Assembly: GCA_022605955.1 (NCBI GenBank)
Contig: JAKCOZ010000011.1
Coordinates: 2,662,537 to 2,726,536, forward strand
Length of the DNA: 64,000 bases
Direction: 5' to 3'
Origin: Rallus limicola
Taxonomy: Eukaryota; Chordata; Aves; Gruiformes; Rallidae
How positions within the stretch are numbered: the stretch's first letter is position 1; each line of letters opens with the position of its first letter. The translations under genes and the position numbers were made by a program. Positions 47,811 through 59,779 of this stretch are shown here, piece after piece. Under the pieces are notes generated by a model. That model ran no database searches. It worked only from the letters and a program-made list of their open reading frames with translations, and was not told the DNA's origin.

Positions 47811-49326
47811 AAGTAGACAACCTAACCACTGGTAACCCATTATAAGTTTCAGTAGCTGGAAGAAAAAGTTTGAGAAGTTCCACCTCGGAACACATTAATT
47901 TCACAGCTTTCAGTGTAATTAAACATTGGAGTCTTTTTCCATCACCATCCTTTTGAGCCTTTAAGATGAGATCATTTATCATTTTAAAAGAGGTGCTAGA
48001 TTCAAGTCACAGGAAGAAATTCTCTGTGTGAAGCGTGGTGGCCTATACTGGGATCTGTTGATTTATGAGCCTCCCTTTTCAACTCCTTTCCTTATAGTTA
48101 TGTCAGAGCAATTGGTCTGCACCATCCTTGAAATACTCACAGCTCTGCTTTAAGACAATGACCATCTTCAAACGTGCTTCAGGGCTTTGGTGGTTTGCTC
48201 GTAAGGGTCAGGAAGGAGGTTTTTTCTCACGATTCTGCCAGTGGTTGTTTTTAGGGGTGGTTTTAGTTCTCTTTTCTCTGGATCATCAGATATTGGCCAT
48301 CACCAGAGTCTGGCTTCAGTGTAATGAGCTGGTTGTTTTGATATAGCAGAGAATCCTATTTCTAGATAATTGGCTCATGTGTCTTGCTCAGATGTTAGGA
48401 TTCATCCTGATTGCCAGAGCTGGGAACTGACAGGCAGGACTATGGGATTCTTCACCTTCCAGAGCACTATGAGGAATAAATGGCTGCTGAAATAATCAGG
48501 GCAACTATCACCTAATCAGTTGGCTGCCATGTCTGTAGTCTTGGCATTGACAGTGCATGGTTGGGCTCTGCCTGTGGCTCTTATACAATAGGTCAGTTTC
48601 TAAAGGACTTCAGTGACTTAAGGCGACTGAAGTTCATATGCCAGACACGGTATTACGTGGAGGAAGCATAGTAGTTGTGGAAACAGGTCAGATCAGCTGA
48701 ATTTATGATTTCTTCTGGCTTTAACAGAAAATAAAATGCTGACAATATGTCTTGATATTCACCTTGCATTCTCACATAACTGAGGTTCAAAATAGTTCCA
48801 GTCTGTGCTGTCAGAAGAAGGGAGGATGCTGGTGGATGTATGAGTCAATCTTTGATTCCTGGCAACTGGGGAAACATCACCTAATTAGCCCTGGCACAGA
48901 GCCATGCTAATGTGGCTGTATTCCTTCTGGATGCAAACTAGTATCTCCACATGAAACTGAGCTGCATAGATACTCAAGTCATTCACAAGTGACTCAGGTA
49001 TCTATCTATGTGGTGCTGTCGTGCTTGGTGTAAACATACCTAAACCTTAATCTAGGCTTGGCTCAATGGAATTCCCAAGTGGTTCTTCTATAATAATTTG
49101 CCAAAAGTGAGAGCATCCCTTTACCTGCAGAGAAGACTGCTATGCTCTCTGGAGACTTTGCATACCTAGACTTGGGTAGGCTGTTTTACTTAGGTATTTT
49201 TATGGTTGCTTAATGCTCATCTCTGTTCAAGAACTCTGCAGAGCTCATGGCTTCTCTACCACCTTCCTCAATTTGAGGAAAATCTAAATCATGAGGATTG
49301 ACTTTAAAGTTTCATTGTTTTGTAAG

Positions 49327-50053
49327 ACAGAATCATAGAATCACAGAATCTCAGGAGCTGGGAGAGACCCATAAGAACATCAAGTCCAACTCCTGGCTCC
49401 ACACAGGCCCAGCCAAGTCAGAGATGGCACTGAGGGCATCCTCCAGATGCTTCTTCACCTCAGCCCAGTTCGGAGCTGTGGCCCCTTCCCTGGGGAGCCT
49501 GTGCCAGTGCCTGACCCCCCTCTCAGTACAGAACCTCTTCCGAACAACCAACCTAAACCTTTCCTGGTGCAGCTTCACACTGTTCCCTCAGGTTCCGTCC
49601 CTGGTCTCCAAAGAGAAGAGAGAGATCAGTGCTGCCCCTTTGCTCCCCTCAGGAGGAAGCCACAGACCCCATGAGGTCTCCCCTCAGCTTCCTCTTCTCC
49701 AGGTTAAACAACCCCAGGGCCTTCAGCCTCTCCTCATAAGCCTTCCCCTCCAGACCCTTCCCCATCCTCACTGCCTCCTCTGGACACTCTCCAATAGTTC
49801 CCTGTCCCTCTCATACTGTGGTGCCCAAACCTGCCCCCAGGACTCAAGGTGAGGTCGCCCTAGCGCAGTGCAGAGCAGGATAATCCCCTCCCCTGGCCAT
49901 GCTGTGCATGATGCACCCCAGGATGCAGTTGGCCCTCCTGGCTGCCTGGGCATGCCTCTGGCTCATGGGTAACTTGCTGTCAATCAAGATCCCCAAATCC
50001 CTCTCAGCATGGCTGCCCTCCAGTGTCTGATACCCCAATCTATATGTGTAGCC
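49327..50053 (-). mobile_element. CR1 LINE 3' fragment with ORF2 C-terminus
   Basis: Minus-strand frames read RLGYQTLEGSHAERDLGILI (about 49990-50050), then QAARRANCILGCIMHSMA and [19 protein letters not shown], so the ORF2 end is only lightly damaged. The 3' UTR terminates at 49327 with the reversed octamers AGAATCATAGAATCACAG. About 727 bp long. Confidence 0.95.
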
Positions 50054-51960
50054 ATAAGATTATATGCTTATATGCCCTTTCCAGTTTGAGCAGTTAGCAG
50101 TTGAAGATCTTTAAGGTGACATTGTTTCTTTGCTTTGACTTGTATCTACTCCTTGCTTTTAGTTTGCTATGGGAAACATAGTTTTATGTAAAAATACTGA
50201 AAGTGAGAGCTATCTTCTGACCTATCATGTTTTTTCTCCTTTCCTGAGGTTCAGCAGCATACACACTGTAAGTCTTATTTAGCCAGCCTTGTGGGAATGC
50301 AGGACTCTGTCAAAGAGAACTTTTTTCACTAAGCAGACAAATTAGGAAGATTTCTTATTCATGAAATTCAGCATGCACTTTGGATGAATCCAGTGTCTCA
50401 TATATCCAGCAAATTCTGGTCTTCATGAGAGTAGCTCTTGCTCAAAATTATAAAGGTTTCATCCTTGGCACTGACTTATTTTTCATCAGAAGTTGGGTTA
50501 ACACCATTTAAGCCCTTCTACCACCAGCAGAGATAATGGACTTGTTTAATTCTTCTGATGTCATTAAACATCAAATGTGTACATTCTGTTGCAGTTAAAG
50601 ACCTTTCAAATTGCAGTCTAGATGGTACCAAGTTGCTAGAGTACAGACTGGCAGTCTTATGATTCATTATTGTGTATTAATATTCAAAAGTGCCTACTTT
50701 CCTAACAGTTGGACCTCCTGCCTTTAAGATGAGACTGACATCTCACTGGGATTCGAATGTTCTCTGGGAGGCAGTCTGGTCCTTGTTTCATGAAGCTCTT
50801 GAGTCTGAGTATTATAGAGAAGTCTATTGAAAAGCAAGAACCTTTGATCAAGTCAAACAGCCTAGGAGTTGAAAGAGATTCTCCCAGATGAGCATCTCCT
50901 AAGTGTGGGGCCCTGATAAAGTCCTCCTTGACTATTAATTTAGGCTCTATTTTATAATTCATTACATTTGGGATACTGAAAAAGCAACAAACAACCCCCC
51001 GACTTCTGCCAAGTGACATATGGTTGTCATCTCTGTTCAGCCTCTAATGCACAGATCAGCATTCCCTCTCTCCTAGGAAGGATCTTATAGATAAGAGGAT
51101 TGCTCTGTATGGCTCTATAAGTGCTTGAGGTGGTTGCTGCTTTGTCACTGATACAGAAAATGAGAATGAATGTGATATGCCTAAAATATGGTAAAATAAT
51201 CTTTTGGCTATTCACTCTGTACATAATTTTAGTTTTCTGAAGTCTAGAGGAGTGCAGGGAGATTCTGTATTGCCCCATTTTTGGGCTATGAGGATGCCCT
51301 TAGAGCCTTCCAGATTTTTTAGGTATGAACCTGGCCATCTCTTTCCAGATTTTTAAGATAAAGCCTGACCACCCTCAAATTGCTCCCTGATGATTGTCCT
51401 CTTGGCACCTCCATGCTGTGTATCGAGAGAGATGTGGAATTTCAGACCTAAAGTTTGTCTATGTTGTGCCTCAGCCTGTAGTTTCACGATTGCCACAAGC
51501 TAATCTTTGACTTAACTGTTATGGAAAGGGGCAATTTCCTTCTCTCTCCCTGACCTGTCTGCAGGATGCAACCTCTGTCTTCGTGTTGGCACTGACAATT
51601 GTAAAGTTCTCTGATCAAGCTGAAAATTAACCCTGCATGAGTTGAAGTAAAATGTGATTTTCAGCCAGGACTTAAATTGCCAGGAGCATGAGTGCTAGTG
51701 GGACCACCTTTCTGGCATTAGCACTGTCATGTAGTGTGTCAGCAAAACCCAGCTGTGCTTATGTACAGGGAAGAAGGTGCCATTTTTCATCTGATGAGAA
51801 AGTTTGGCTGCTCTTTGTGGGGTTTCAGAAACTATTTCTCCAAACATTTGGAAAAATCTATCTGATAAGAGAGGAGTCTTGCATGGTGCAGATGTGATTC
51901 CTGTAAAGCAGATTACTGTTCATAATTATCCTTATCCTGAGTGTGGTTGTAGGTCTGAAG

Positions 51961-52494
51961 AGGTGATTGTGCTCCTGGACTCAGCATTGGTGAGGCTGCA
52001 CCTCCAGTGCTGGGTCGAGTTCTGGGCTCCTCACCATCAGAAGGACACAGAGGTCCTGGAGCGAGTGCAGAGAAGGGCAACCAGGCTGGGGAAGGGGCTG
52101 GAGGGCAAATCCTCTGAGGAGCAGCTGAGGGAGCTGGGGGTGTTGAGCCTGGAGCAGAGGAGGCTGAGGGGAGACCTTTTCCCCACCTCCCCTGCCTTTC
52201 CAGGAGGGTGCAGAGAGGTGGGCACTGGTCTCTTTAGCCAGGGCCAGGAGCTGGGACAAGGGGCAATGGGCTCAAGCTGTGCCAGGGCAGGCTCAGCTCA
52301 GCTGGGAGGGCAAAGTTCTTCCCTGGCAGAGCTGTGGGGCTGTGGCACAGGCTGCCCAGGGAGGGGGCTGAGTCCCCACCCCTGGGGGTGTTTAACAGAG
52401 GGTAGATGAGGTACTCAGGGATATGGTTTAGCGTAAGACAGGGATGGTTGGACTCCGTGAGCTTCAAGGTCTTTTCCAACCTTGTGATTGTGAT
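51961..52494 (+). mobile_element. CR1 LINE 3' fragment carrying the window's longest open frame
   Basis: ORF2 tail [20 protein letters not shown], then [20 protein letters not shown] and [17 protein letters not shown]. The frame stays open through the 3' UTR to 52409. The terminus is CCAACCTTGTGATTGTGAT. It is GC-rich and compact, with few damaging changes. Confidence 0.95.
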
Positions 52495-53779
52495 GTATCA
52501 GAGATTTAAGCCCAGCCCAAGGAAACTTTGAAGAAAGTCTCCTTATTGCTTTCAGTGGTTGTATAGAAGTCAAAAGAAACACTATTTCTCTTTAAAACTT
52601 GTTTGGGACAAATAAAAAATCCACTTGCTTGCTTTAAGTCTTTCTTGAATGCAAGCAAAAACAGAAGCTTGCTTTGGTAGTTCTGATCCCCATTTTTGTC
52701 CAGATTACCTAATCTTTCCCAGCCCACAAAAATTTAGGTACAACTACTGTTCCCTGGTGGAAAGCCTTGTTCTATGCAGATCCTATCCTTTTTCATTGCT
52801 GCTTCTGGCTTTCTGTTTGGAATTATGAATTCATGAAAGGACCTGAGAGGAAGCCAGGACTCCATAGCTTCAGCTGGCGTCTGACAAGGGGTTGAAGGGC
52901 AGAGGCACCCATGGTCTTCTGCCCAGGAGCTTCTGGAAATTTTCTTCTAGCTTCAATGGTTCTTTGTCACTGGTAAGAGATCTCATTCCTCCTTTCTGTC
53001 ATGAAGAAGTCCTTATCTTGCCTGTGTTTGTACAGGAAATGTAAGCAGAACTGATATTTTTCCAGCAGTTGAGGACCATCTGTACTACAACAAACTCATC
53101 ACCTGCCAGATTCATTCAGAACATCTCTTAGTCCATATGTCTTGTGTATTCATGATAAAGGAGAGATGTATGAGCTGTTTCTCCTCCCTGTGACCTTCCA
53201 AACATTTTGGCATTTAGCCTTAGTGCTGATACATGAATTCTCCAGATTAATATCTGTTTTTCATTGTGCTGACCCATTTTAGTTGCAGAGGGTACATTTA
53301 TTTCTCACCAGTTTTGAAGGACTGTACTTTTTTTAGACATTGCATAAGGAATCTATCATCTGCAAATAATTAAAATTAGACACTAGAAATGACATTGTAT
53401 TGCTAATGAGCAGATGTGTCTACTTATACCAGTGGAAGAACAGCTGTACACATAAAAAACGCTACAGCGACCCTAAACCAGCATTATGTATTCTGCTACA
53501 GGCCTGTAACTTCATTTAGAGATTAAAGGGAAAAAAGTAATCTCTCCATGTAAAATATAACCATTTCTGATTTTTGTCTTAATGTTTCTGTAACTCTCTT
53601 CCTTTTATTATTTGAATGAAATTTGCAAGTTGGAGATTAAAGCACAGAGCACCTTTGTCTTGCATTTCAAACGTTATTAAGAGTCCTGATGGCTTCAGTG
53701 TTATTACAAGGTGTAACAAAACCAGTAGAAATACAAAATCTATTGTCAACAGACATATTAAATATATTCAAAATAGAAT

Positions 53780-54000
53780 TACCGACCCCTCAGGGAGCCC
53801 TTCTTGGTCCAATACTCTTCAATATTTTCATTAATGACTTGGAGGATATAGTGGAGAGGATGCTAATTAAATCTGTGGTAAAGACATTGCTAGGAGGCTC
53901 TTGGAGGAAACGAATAAAGCACAGCCCTGTGTTGATAAATTAAAAAAAAACCATGGAAATCGATAGGCTGAGACACAATAAAGATAAATGTATATTGGTT
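53780..54000 (+). mobile_element. Old CR1 ORF2 (reverse transcriptase) fragment
   Basis: A frame at 53780-53870 reads TPQGALLGPILFNIFINDLE, matching the PQGSVLGP...LFNIFINDL reverse transcriptase motif of CR1-type LINEs, followed by a degraded stretch. The catalytic YxDD-equivalent segment has been lost. It is the only clear reverse transcriptase core piece here and may belong to another LINE clade. Confidence 0.7.
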
Positions 54001-54702
54001 CATGCAGCACTGAATACTTGACAATAGAAATATGAGCTATGCTAGTTGTTTGATAGGAGAAGCTGTCTTCTACTGCCTTCAGGTTCCTCTAATTCCTGCT
54101 TTATCTGATGAAATCTCAGTGATGGGACTTAGTTTACTGATGTCTAGCCATCCCACCAGCAACCAGTTTAGTGATTCCCTTGCCATAATCACCCAATAAA
54201 TACCTGCTCTCTGTACTTTTTTGCAGAGTAGCAGAGTGTCTTTGGCAGTGGTCCTAACCCCTACTACGCTTTAGGAAGGCAACTTTATGAAAGAAATGAA
54301 CTGAAATGCCTAATGTTATGTTGTTCCCGTTCTTTGTCCTTTCTCTAGAACTAAATAAGCATTAAAAATAAATACATATTATTAAGCTACTTTGTGTCCC
54401 CAGGAATTTTAGCTGTCATGACCTAATTTGCATATGAGACTCCTTTTATCCATGTAAATTAGAATAGACTCTTTCTGACCTATATTTCTAGTTTAGGAAA
54501 TGTTGTTTTTCCATATCACAGTGAGAAGCTGAGATTTGACTCTGCATCTTTTTTAATGAAGGGGATTATTAGCCAGTGCAGTGGTTGCTGAGATGGCTGA
54601 ATAGTTTGCATTATGAAGCAAGTGGTGCTGAATAAATTCTGGCTCAAGGGGAAAAGTCCTTCTGGGCTCTGATTTCTTCTTATCTTAAACTACTTTTAGC
54701 TT

Positions 54703-55243
54703 TATTGTCCCCCTCTGCCCTGCCCTGGTCCGGCCCCACCTGGAGTATTGTGTTTGGTTCTGGGCTCCCTGGTATAAAAAAGACAGGGATCTCCTGGAGA
54801 GAGTCCAGAGGAGGCTACGAGATTATGGAAGGCCTGGAGCATCTCCCCTATGAAGAAAGGCTGAGTGAGCTGAGGCTGTTCAGCCTTGAGAAAAGAAGAC
54901 TAAGGGGGAACATTATTAAACTTTAGCAATATCTTAAGTATGGGATGCAGGGGGAAATGGCCAGACCCTTTTCAGTGTCTGTGGGGACAGGACAAGGGGC
55001 AATGGCTGCAAGTTGTAGCACAGGGAGTTCCGCACCAACATGCAGAAGAACTTTTCCCCAATGAGGGTGAGGGAACCCTGGGCCAGGCTGCCCAGGGGGG
55101 TGTGGAGTCTCCTTTTCTGGAGAGATTCCAGCCCCATCTGGACGCCAACCTGTGCAATATGAGCTGGGGAGCTGCTTTGGCAGGGGGTTGAGGATCTTTT
55201 GAGGTCCCTTCCAACCCCTATGATTCTATGATTCAATTCTATG
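54703..55243 (+). mobile_element. CR1 LINE 3' fragment, sister of the 11646 insert
   Basis: Starts CCCCCTCTGCCCTGCCCTGG, then CTCCCTGGTATAAAAAAGAC, shared almost exactly with 11646-12126. The terminus is CCTATGATTCTATGATTC, followed by AATTCTATG. Confidence 0.96.
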
Positions 55244-56587
55244 GGGGAAAGCCATCACATCAGTCCTTTGTGCCATTGAAGATGACACTGTCATAGTTAT
55301 GCTGTGGGAAACAGGAACCCATTACTATCCTGAAGGGATTTCTGTGTTCATAATACTGTACCTATTAAGAACAGCCTTGGAAAATGCTTTTATTCCATTA
55401 CAGCCATTCTTGGGATCACTTCTGGGTTATTTTGTAATTATAGCATAGCAGTATTTGTAATTCAGGAGAGGAAGGGGAAGGGATAAGAAAGGGAATCTTT
55501 ATTTTAATACAGATGTGTTGACTTTTAACTTCTGAAGGAATATCTGGACTTCTCAATGTTTAGGACTGTCTTCAGTAGCTTTCAAATACCCGTAAAGTCC
55601 AAATATCTGTGGGTATGTGGCATGAATAACAGCAGCTGGATTTGCATGTGTATTAATAGAATTAGAAGAGAGCAACCTAAGAAGGTCTTTTCCTGCAGAG
55701 TTGTTTTTTTTTAATGGACTGTTTCTAATCTTTATGCAAGAAAAGCAATAGACAAAGTCAAAACAAAGTAACAGCAAATATTCTTTTATTCTTCAAATAA
55801 CCCACTAGTGAATTTACTGTACTTGTGTCTAGAAATCTGAGGCACTGAAGCATGGCATCATTAATCATAGTTTATGGTGATTATTAGTAGGCTTTTAATC
55901 TTTGTTTTCATGTATAATTAGGTACAAGAGGTCAAAGACGAATCTATTCTAAACAACAATGTTTTCAGTGAATGACTGTTTTTCTCTGCCTGCAATTTTC
56001 TCCTGAATATTTATAAGAGCATACTTGTCTGTGTTTTGAGAGAGCAGTGTCCCATGAGTTTATCTGCTGATAAAAGCAAATGACAACACTGTTATTTTTA
56101 TTATCACTAATTATTTTTATTGCTATGGCAATAACACCTGGTTGGATCATAGTAGGTTTAGATTCATACTGTTAACACATGCCTAAATATAGGCAAGACA
56201 TTAGTGAGCAACCGAGAAATGAAGAGAAAGGAGACAGCTCATAAAGAAAGCACCAGCTAATTTGTGTGATTCCATAGCTGAGCTCTATGTAATACCTGAT
56301 CTGAATTGCTCTATTTTTAATTGTATTTTATCACAGAATCAGTAGTTGTCCAGCTTTTTGTAAGCATCACAGTACAGGTAACACATGAGGAAAAGAGGCA
56401 ATGAGGTCCAATTCAGATGCTTAAACAGAAATGTCTTTTGCTACACCAGATCCTCTTACACATTCTGCCTGCCTCCCGTTGTGCTTTGGAAAATATGAGG
56501 TTCCCTTCTGCCCTGTGTCATGTCCTTCAGTCTCTCCCAGACATCTCTGCTCTGTGCATTTATTTGATTTCAAAGACAAGATCTTCT

Positions 56588-56689
56588 GTGTGACCTGTCC
56601 TAGGGACCCTGCTTTGGCAGGGGGGTTGGACTCAGTGATCTTTGGAGGTCCCTTCCAACCCCTACAAATCCGTGAATCTGTGTGAATCT
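56588..56689 (+). mobile_element. CR1 LINE, short 3'-end fragment
   Basis: GTGTGACCTGTCCTAGGGAC, then CTTTGGCAGGGGGGTTGGAC and AGGTCCCTTCCAACCCCTAC, ending in degenerate octamers. Its subfamily matches the antisense copy at the window end. Confidence 0.93.
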
Positions 56690-57095
56690 TTGATTAGATT
56701 TTTCTGACCAGCATGGACACAACAGGGGGAGGATAAAGACTGAGATAAAGCCACATAAATTTAGATGTTTCCATAGACATAAAGTGTCTCAGCTCCCATG
56801 ATTTAAGTGAAGATCTGGTCAACATGGTTGATTTGCCCCAAGCTGGGTATTTATATTTGGTCGGCTTTTGGTTGCCTAAACCTGGAAACGTAGGTCCAAC
56901 AGCACTGATGAATATTGTTGAAAGATTTCACTCCCATCCTAAGTTATCTAGCCCTAAGACTGATCTAAGAGAAGGCACCTCTGAAAGGCCTTAATGTCTG
57001 ACCAAAAAAAGTCTAAAAATTTGTCTAATCATTTAACTTTTGATTAAAGTTAAGTAAAAATAGTACCCTACGAGATGTTTACTGCTGTCAAGGTC

Positions 57096-57410
57096 TACAA
57101 GAAAGCTGGGGTGGGACTTTTTAGAGGGCCATGGAGTGATAGGACGAAGGAGGTTAGCTTTAAATTGGAAAGGGATAGATTTAGGTTGGATATTAAAAGA
57201 AAGTCTTCACTATGAGGGTGGTGAGGCCTTGGAAAAGGGTGCCTGGGGAAGTGGTGGATGCCCACTGCCTGGAAGTGTCCACGGCCAGGTTCAATGGGGC
57301 CTTGAGCATCCTGGTTTAGTGAGAGGTGTCCCTGCCCATGGCAGGGGGGGTTGGAACTTGGTAATCTTTAAGGTCCCTTCCAGCCCTAACCATTCTATGA
57401 TTCTATGACT
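57096..57410 (+). mobile_element. CR1 LINE 3' fragment
   Basis: GTGATAGGACGAAGGAGGTT, TAGGTTGGATATTAAAAGAA, GGTGGATGCCCACTGCCTGG and GTGTCCCTGCCCATGGCAGG, with terminus CATTCTATGATTCTATGAC. Confidence 0.94.
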
Positions 57411-57853
57411 GATGTATATATTCACCATTCTATTTACCTGTTCTATACAGTACCAGTAAAACTGTATTTTCAATAAATAATTAGAATTGGACTAAAATCC
57501 ACCTGCCAGTGACATTTAATACTTAAGCTTTGTTGCCCCTATCAAAAATAACCTATGGGTTATGGGCTCAAGTGGATCATGTGCTTTATTAAAAGGTCAA
57601 AGAGCATTCAAGAGGCATTTAAGCAATGCTGTAGATGAAATAATTAATAAATAATGAAGCATACAGGGAAATCTTCTTTCAAATCAAGCCTTTATTCTGA
57701 ATTTCTAGATATCCAAAATATTTGAACTGTTTTGAAAAAGTGATGCATTTTCTAACTATTGAACACTAATGATTATAAATAGCAAAAAGAATTGGTCTGA
57801 GATGTTTAGGAGATATGAAGGAGGATAGGAGGGAAACCTGATAACTCTTCACA

Positions 57854-57950
57854 TCCACCCCAGCACAGTATAGAGCATGACAATCTCCAACTTGGACCAG
57901 CTGGCCATGCTGTGTTTGATGCACCCCAGGATATGGTTGGCAAGTTGCCC
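57854..57950 (-). mobile_element. CR1 LINE ORF2 fragment
   Basis: The minus strand reads ANHILGCIKHSMASWSKLEI, the CR1 ORF2 C-terminal segment, then MLYTVLGW. No 3' UTR is attached. Confidence 0.85.
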
Positions 57951-58186
57951 CTTTATGTCATGTTGAATATAAATGAAGTTCCCAAAGCTGTACAGATAGA
58001 TACTCAGGAAATGGGTTTGGTAACAGAGGGGCAGGAGAGATTTATTCCAGGTGGGGGAAGAAGGAGGTGATGAATCTCCTGAGAGCACTTATGTTACCAC
58101 CTTCTAGTTCTTGGATGACTTTTTTCCAGCAGATTCTGCAGTAGACCATGCTAGTTTAGTAAGGTGGGATGATGGTATGTGAATTG

Positions 58187-58404
58187 CAGAATCACAGAAT
58201 GGATTGTGTTGGGAAGGACCTTCAAAGATCATCAAGTCCAGCCCCTCTGCTCTTGGCAGGGACATCTTTCACTAGATTACGTTGCTCAAAGCCGCTTCCA
58301 AACTGACATTGAACCCATCCAGGGATGGGGCATCCACAGTTTCTCTGGGTGACCTGTTCCAGTGCCTCACCACCCTCTTGTAAATAATTTCTTCCCTATG
58401 TCCA
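58187..58404 (-). mobile_element. CR1 LINE 3' fragment
   Basis: AGAATCACAGAATGGATTGT, then GACCTTCAAAGATCATCAAG, GAACCCATCCAGGGATGGGG and ATTTCTTCCCTATGTCC. It is cut where another CR1-like terminus begins. Confidence 0.93.
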
Positions 58405-58405
58405 C

Positions 58406-58474
58406 TATAGAATAGAATAAATATTCAGTGGGAAGTGACCCACAAAGATCACCTAGTCCAACTACCTGGCTACT
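58406..58474 (-). mobile_element. CR1 LINE 3' tip abutting the previous copy
   Basis: TATAGAATAGAATAAATATT, then GTGACCCACAAAGATCACCT and AGTCCAACTACCTGG. Only about 70 bp long. Confidence 0.75.
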
Positions 58475-59362
58475 TAAGGGCTAAACAAAAGTTAAATAAA
58501 GTTAAAGCATATTAAGAGATTTCTCACACATGGGAACGTTGTGATGGGTTTTCATATTGCAGTGCTGTTAAACCATTTGGACAAGGTGTCATTAGGGACT
58601 ACAAATAGTGATGGACTACTCTTCATCTTTTTTACTGTGCTGTCTGCACTTCTCCCTGGTGAATTGGGAAGGGAAAGTGTGTAAGAGATGAGGAAGCTGT
58701 AGACGGCCTGGCAAGAAAATGTATTTAATTGCAGGGCAGTGCTGAGACTATTTCTATTTAACAACACCATAGGACCTCTTTTCTTGGCTGTTCTTCCCAT
58801 TGTCTCACAAACCCATTTGCATGGCTTCTGTATCTCACTTATTCTCTGGTATTTTGCTGGAAGACAGGAGGAAGGCCTTCCTCTTCACATCTGCACAGAA
58901 AAGCAGCGCAGGTATCACTGTTCCAGCTTTTGGGAGAAGGTGGATGTTTCATGTAGCTGGGTGATATAGGTCAGAGTCAAGCCTGGCCCAAGTGAGAAAT
59001 AGATATGACTGCCATGAATCCCACAAGACTGAAGATTTAAAAAGCTGCCTTTCTTCACTGTTACTTTGGTTCTGTTGTAGAGCTTGCTGGCCATCAGTGG
59101 TGGGGACAGGCAGCAAATTGGTGTCAGCAGCTCCTACCTTTCTCACAAAATGTCATTGCTAAAAGAGTGATGGAGTGTGTTCTCCATCAGTATTTCTGGG
59201 TGTTATGCCATTAATGAAGAATCTGTTTTCTGAAAAAGTCTCTACTTAAAAGAACTGTTGCTATTTCATACAGTGGATGTTGTATTGACCATCACCGGCA
59301 AGCTCATTAACAACAGCCCTTGAAACCTTAAAGAAATATTTTGAAAGTCTTTGTCATTGGAG

Positions 59363-59779
59363 ATCATAGAATCACAGACCGGTCTGGGTTGGAAGGGACC
59401 CCAAGGATCACAGAGTTCCAACCCCCTGCCACAGGCAAGGCCACCAGCCTCCAGGCCTGGAGCTACACAAGGTTGCCCAGGGCCGCAGCCAGCCTGGCCT
59501 TGAACACCCCCAGGGATGGGGCACCCACCCCCTCTCTGGGCAGCCTGTTCCAGCCTCTCATCACTCTCTCTGTATAGAACTTCCCCCTAATATCCAATTT
59601 AAACCTTCCCTCCTCCAGCTTCACTCCAGCCCCCTTGTCCTGCCAGTCTCTGCCCTTTGAACAAGCCCATTCACCTCCTGTTTCTCCGCTCCCTTCAGGG
59701 ACGGGCAGGCTGCCATGAGGTCCCCCCACAGCCATCTCTTCTCCAGTCTGTACAAGCTCAGCTCCTTCAGCCTCCCAAA
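59363..59779 (-). mobile_element. CR1 LINE 3' fragment, little diverged
   Basis: Terminus ATCATAGAATCACAGACCGG, then CCAACCCCCTGCCACAGGCA, GAGCTACACAAGGTTGCCCA and CTTTGAACAAGCCCATTCAC, ending near CTCCTTCAGCCTCCC. Very close to 44668 over the shared part. Confidence 0.96.

Noticed and set aside
49298..49852. 184-codon open frame on the + strand
   Set aside because: It is the antisense of a CR1 copy; the real remnant frame is ORF2 on the minus strand.
44661..59370. AGAT directly before the CR1 terminus at 44668, 47439 and 59363, read as a shared target site
   Set aside because: The AT is explained by a partial terminal octamer, leaving only a two-base match; too weak to claim a site preference.
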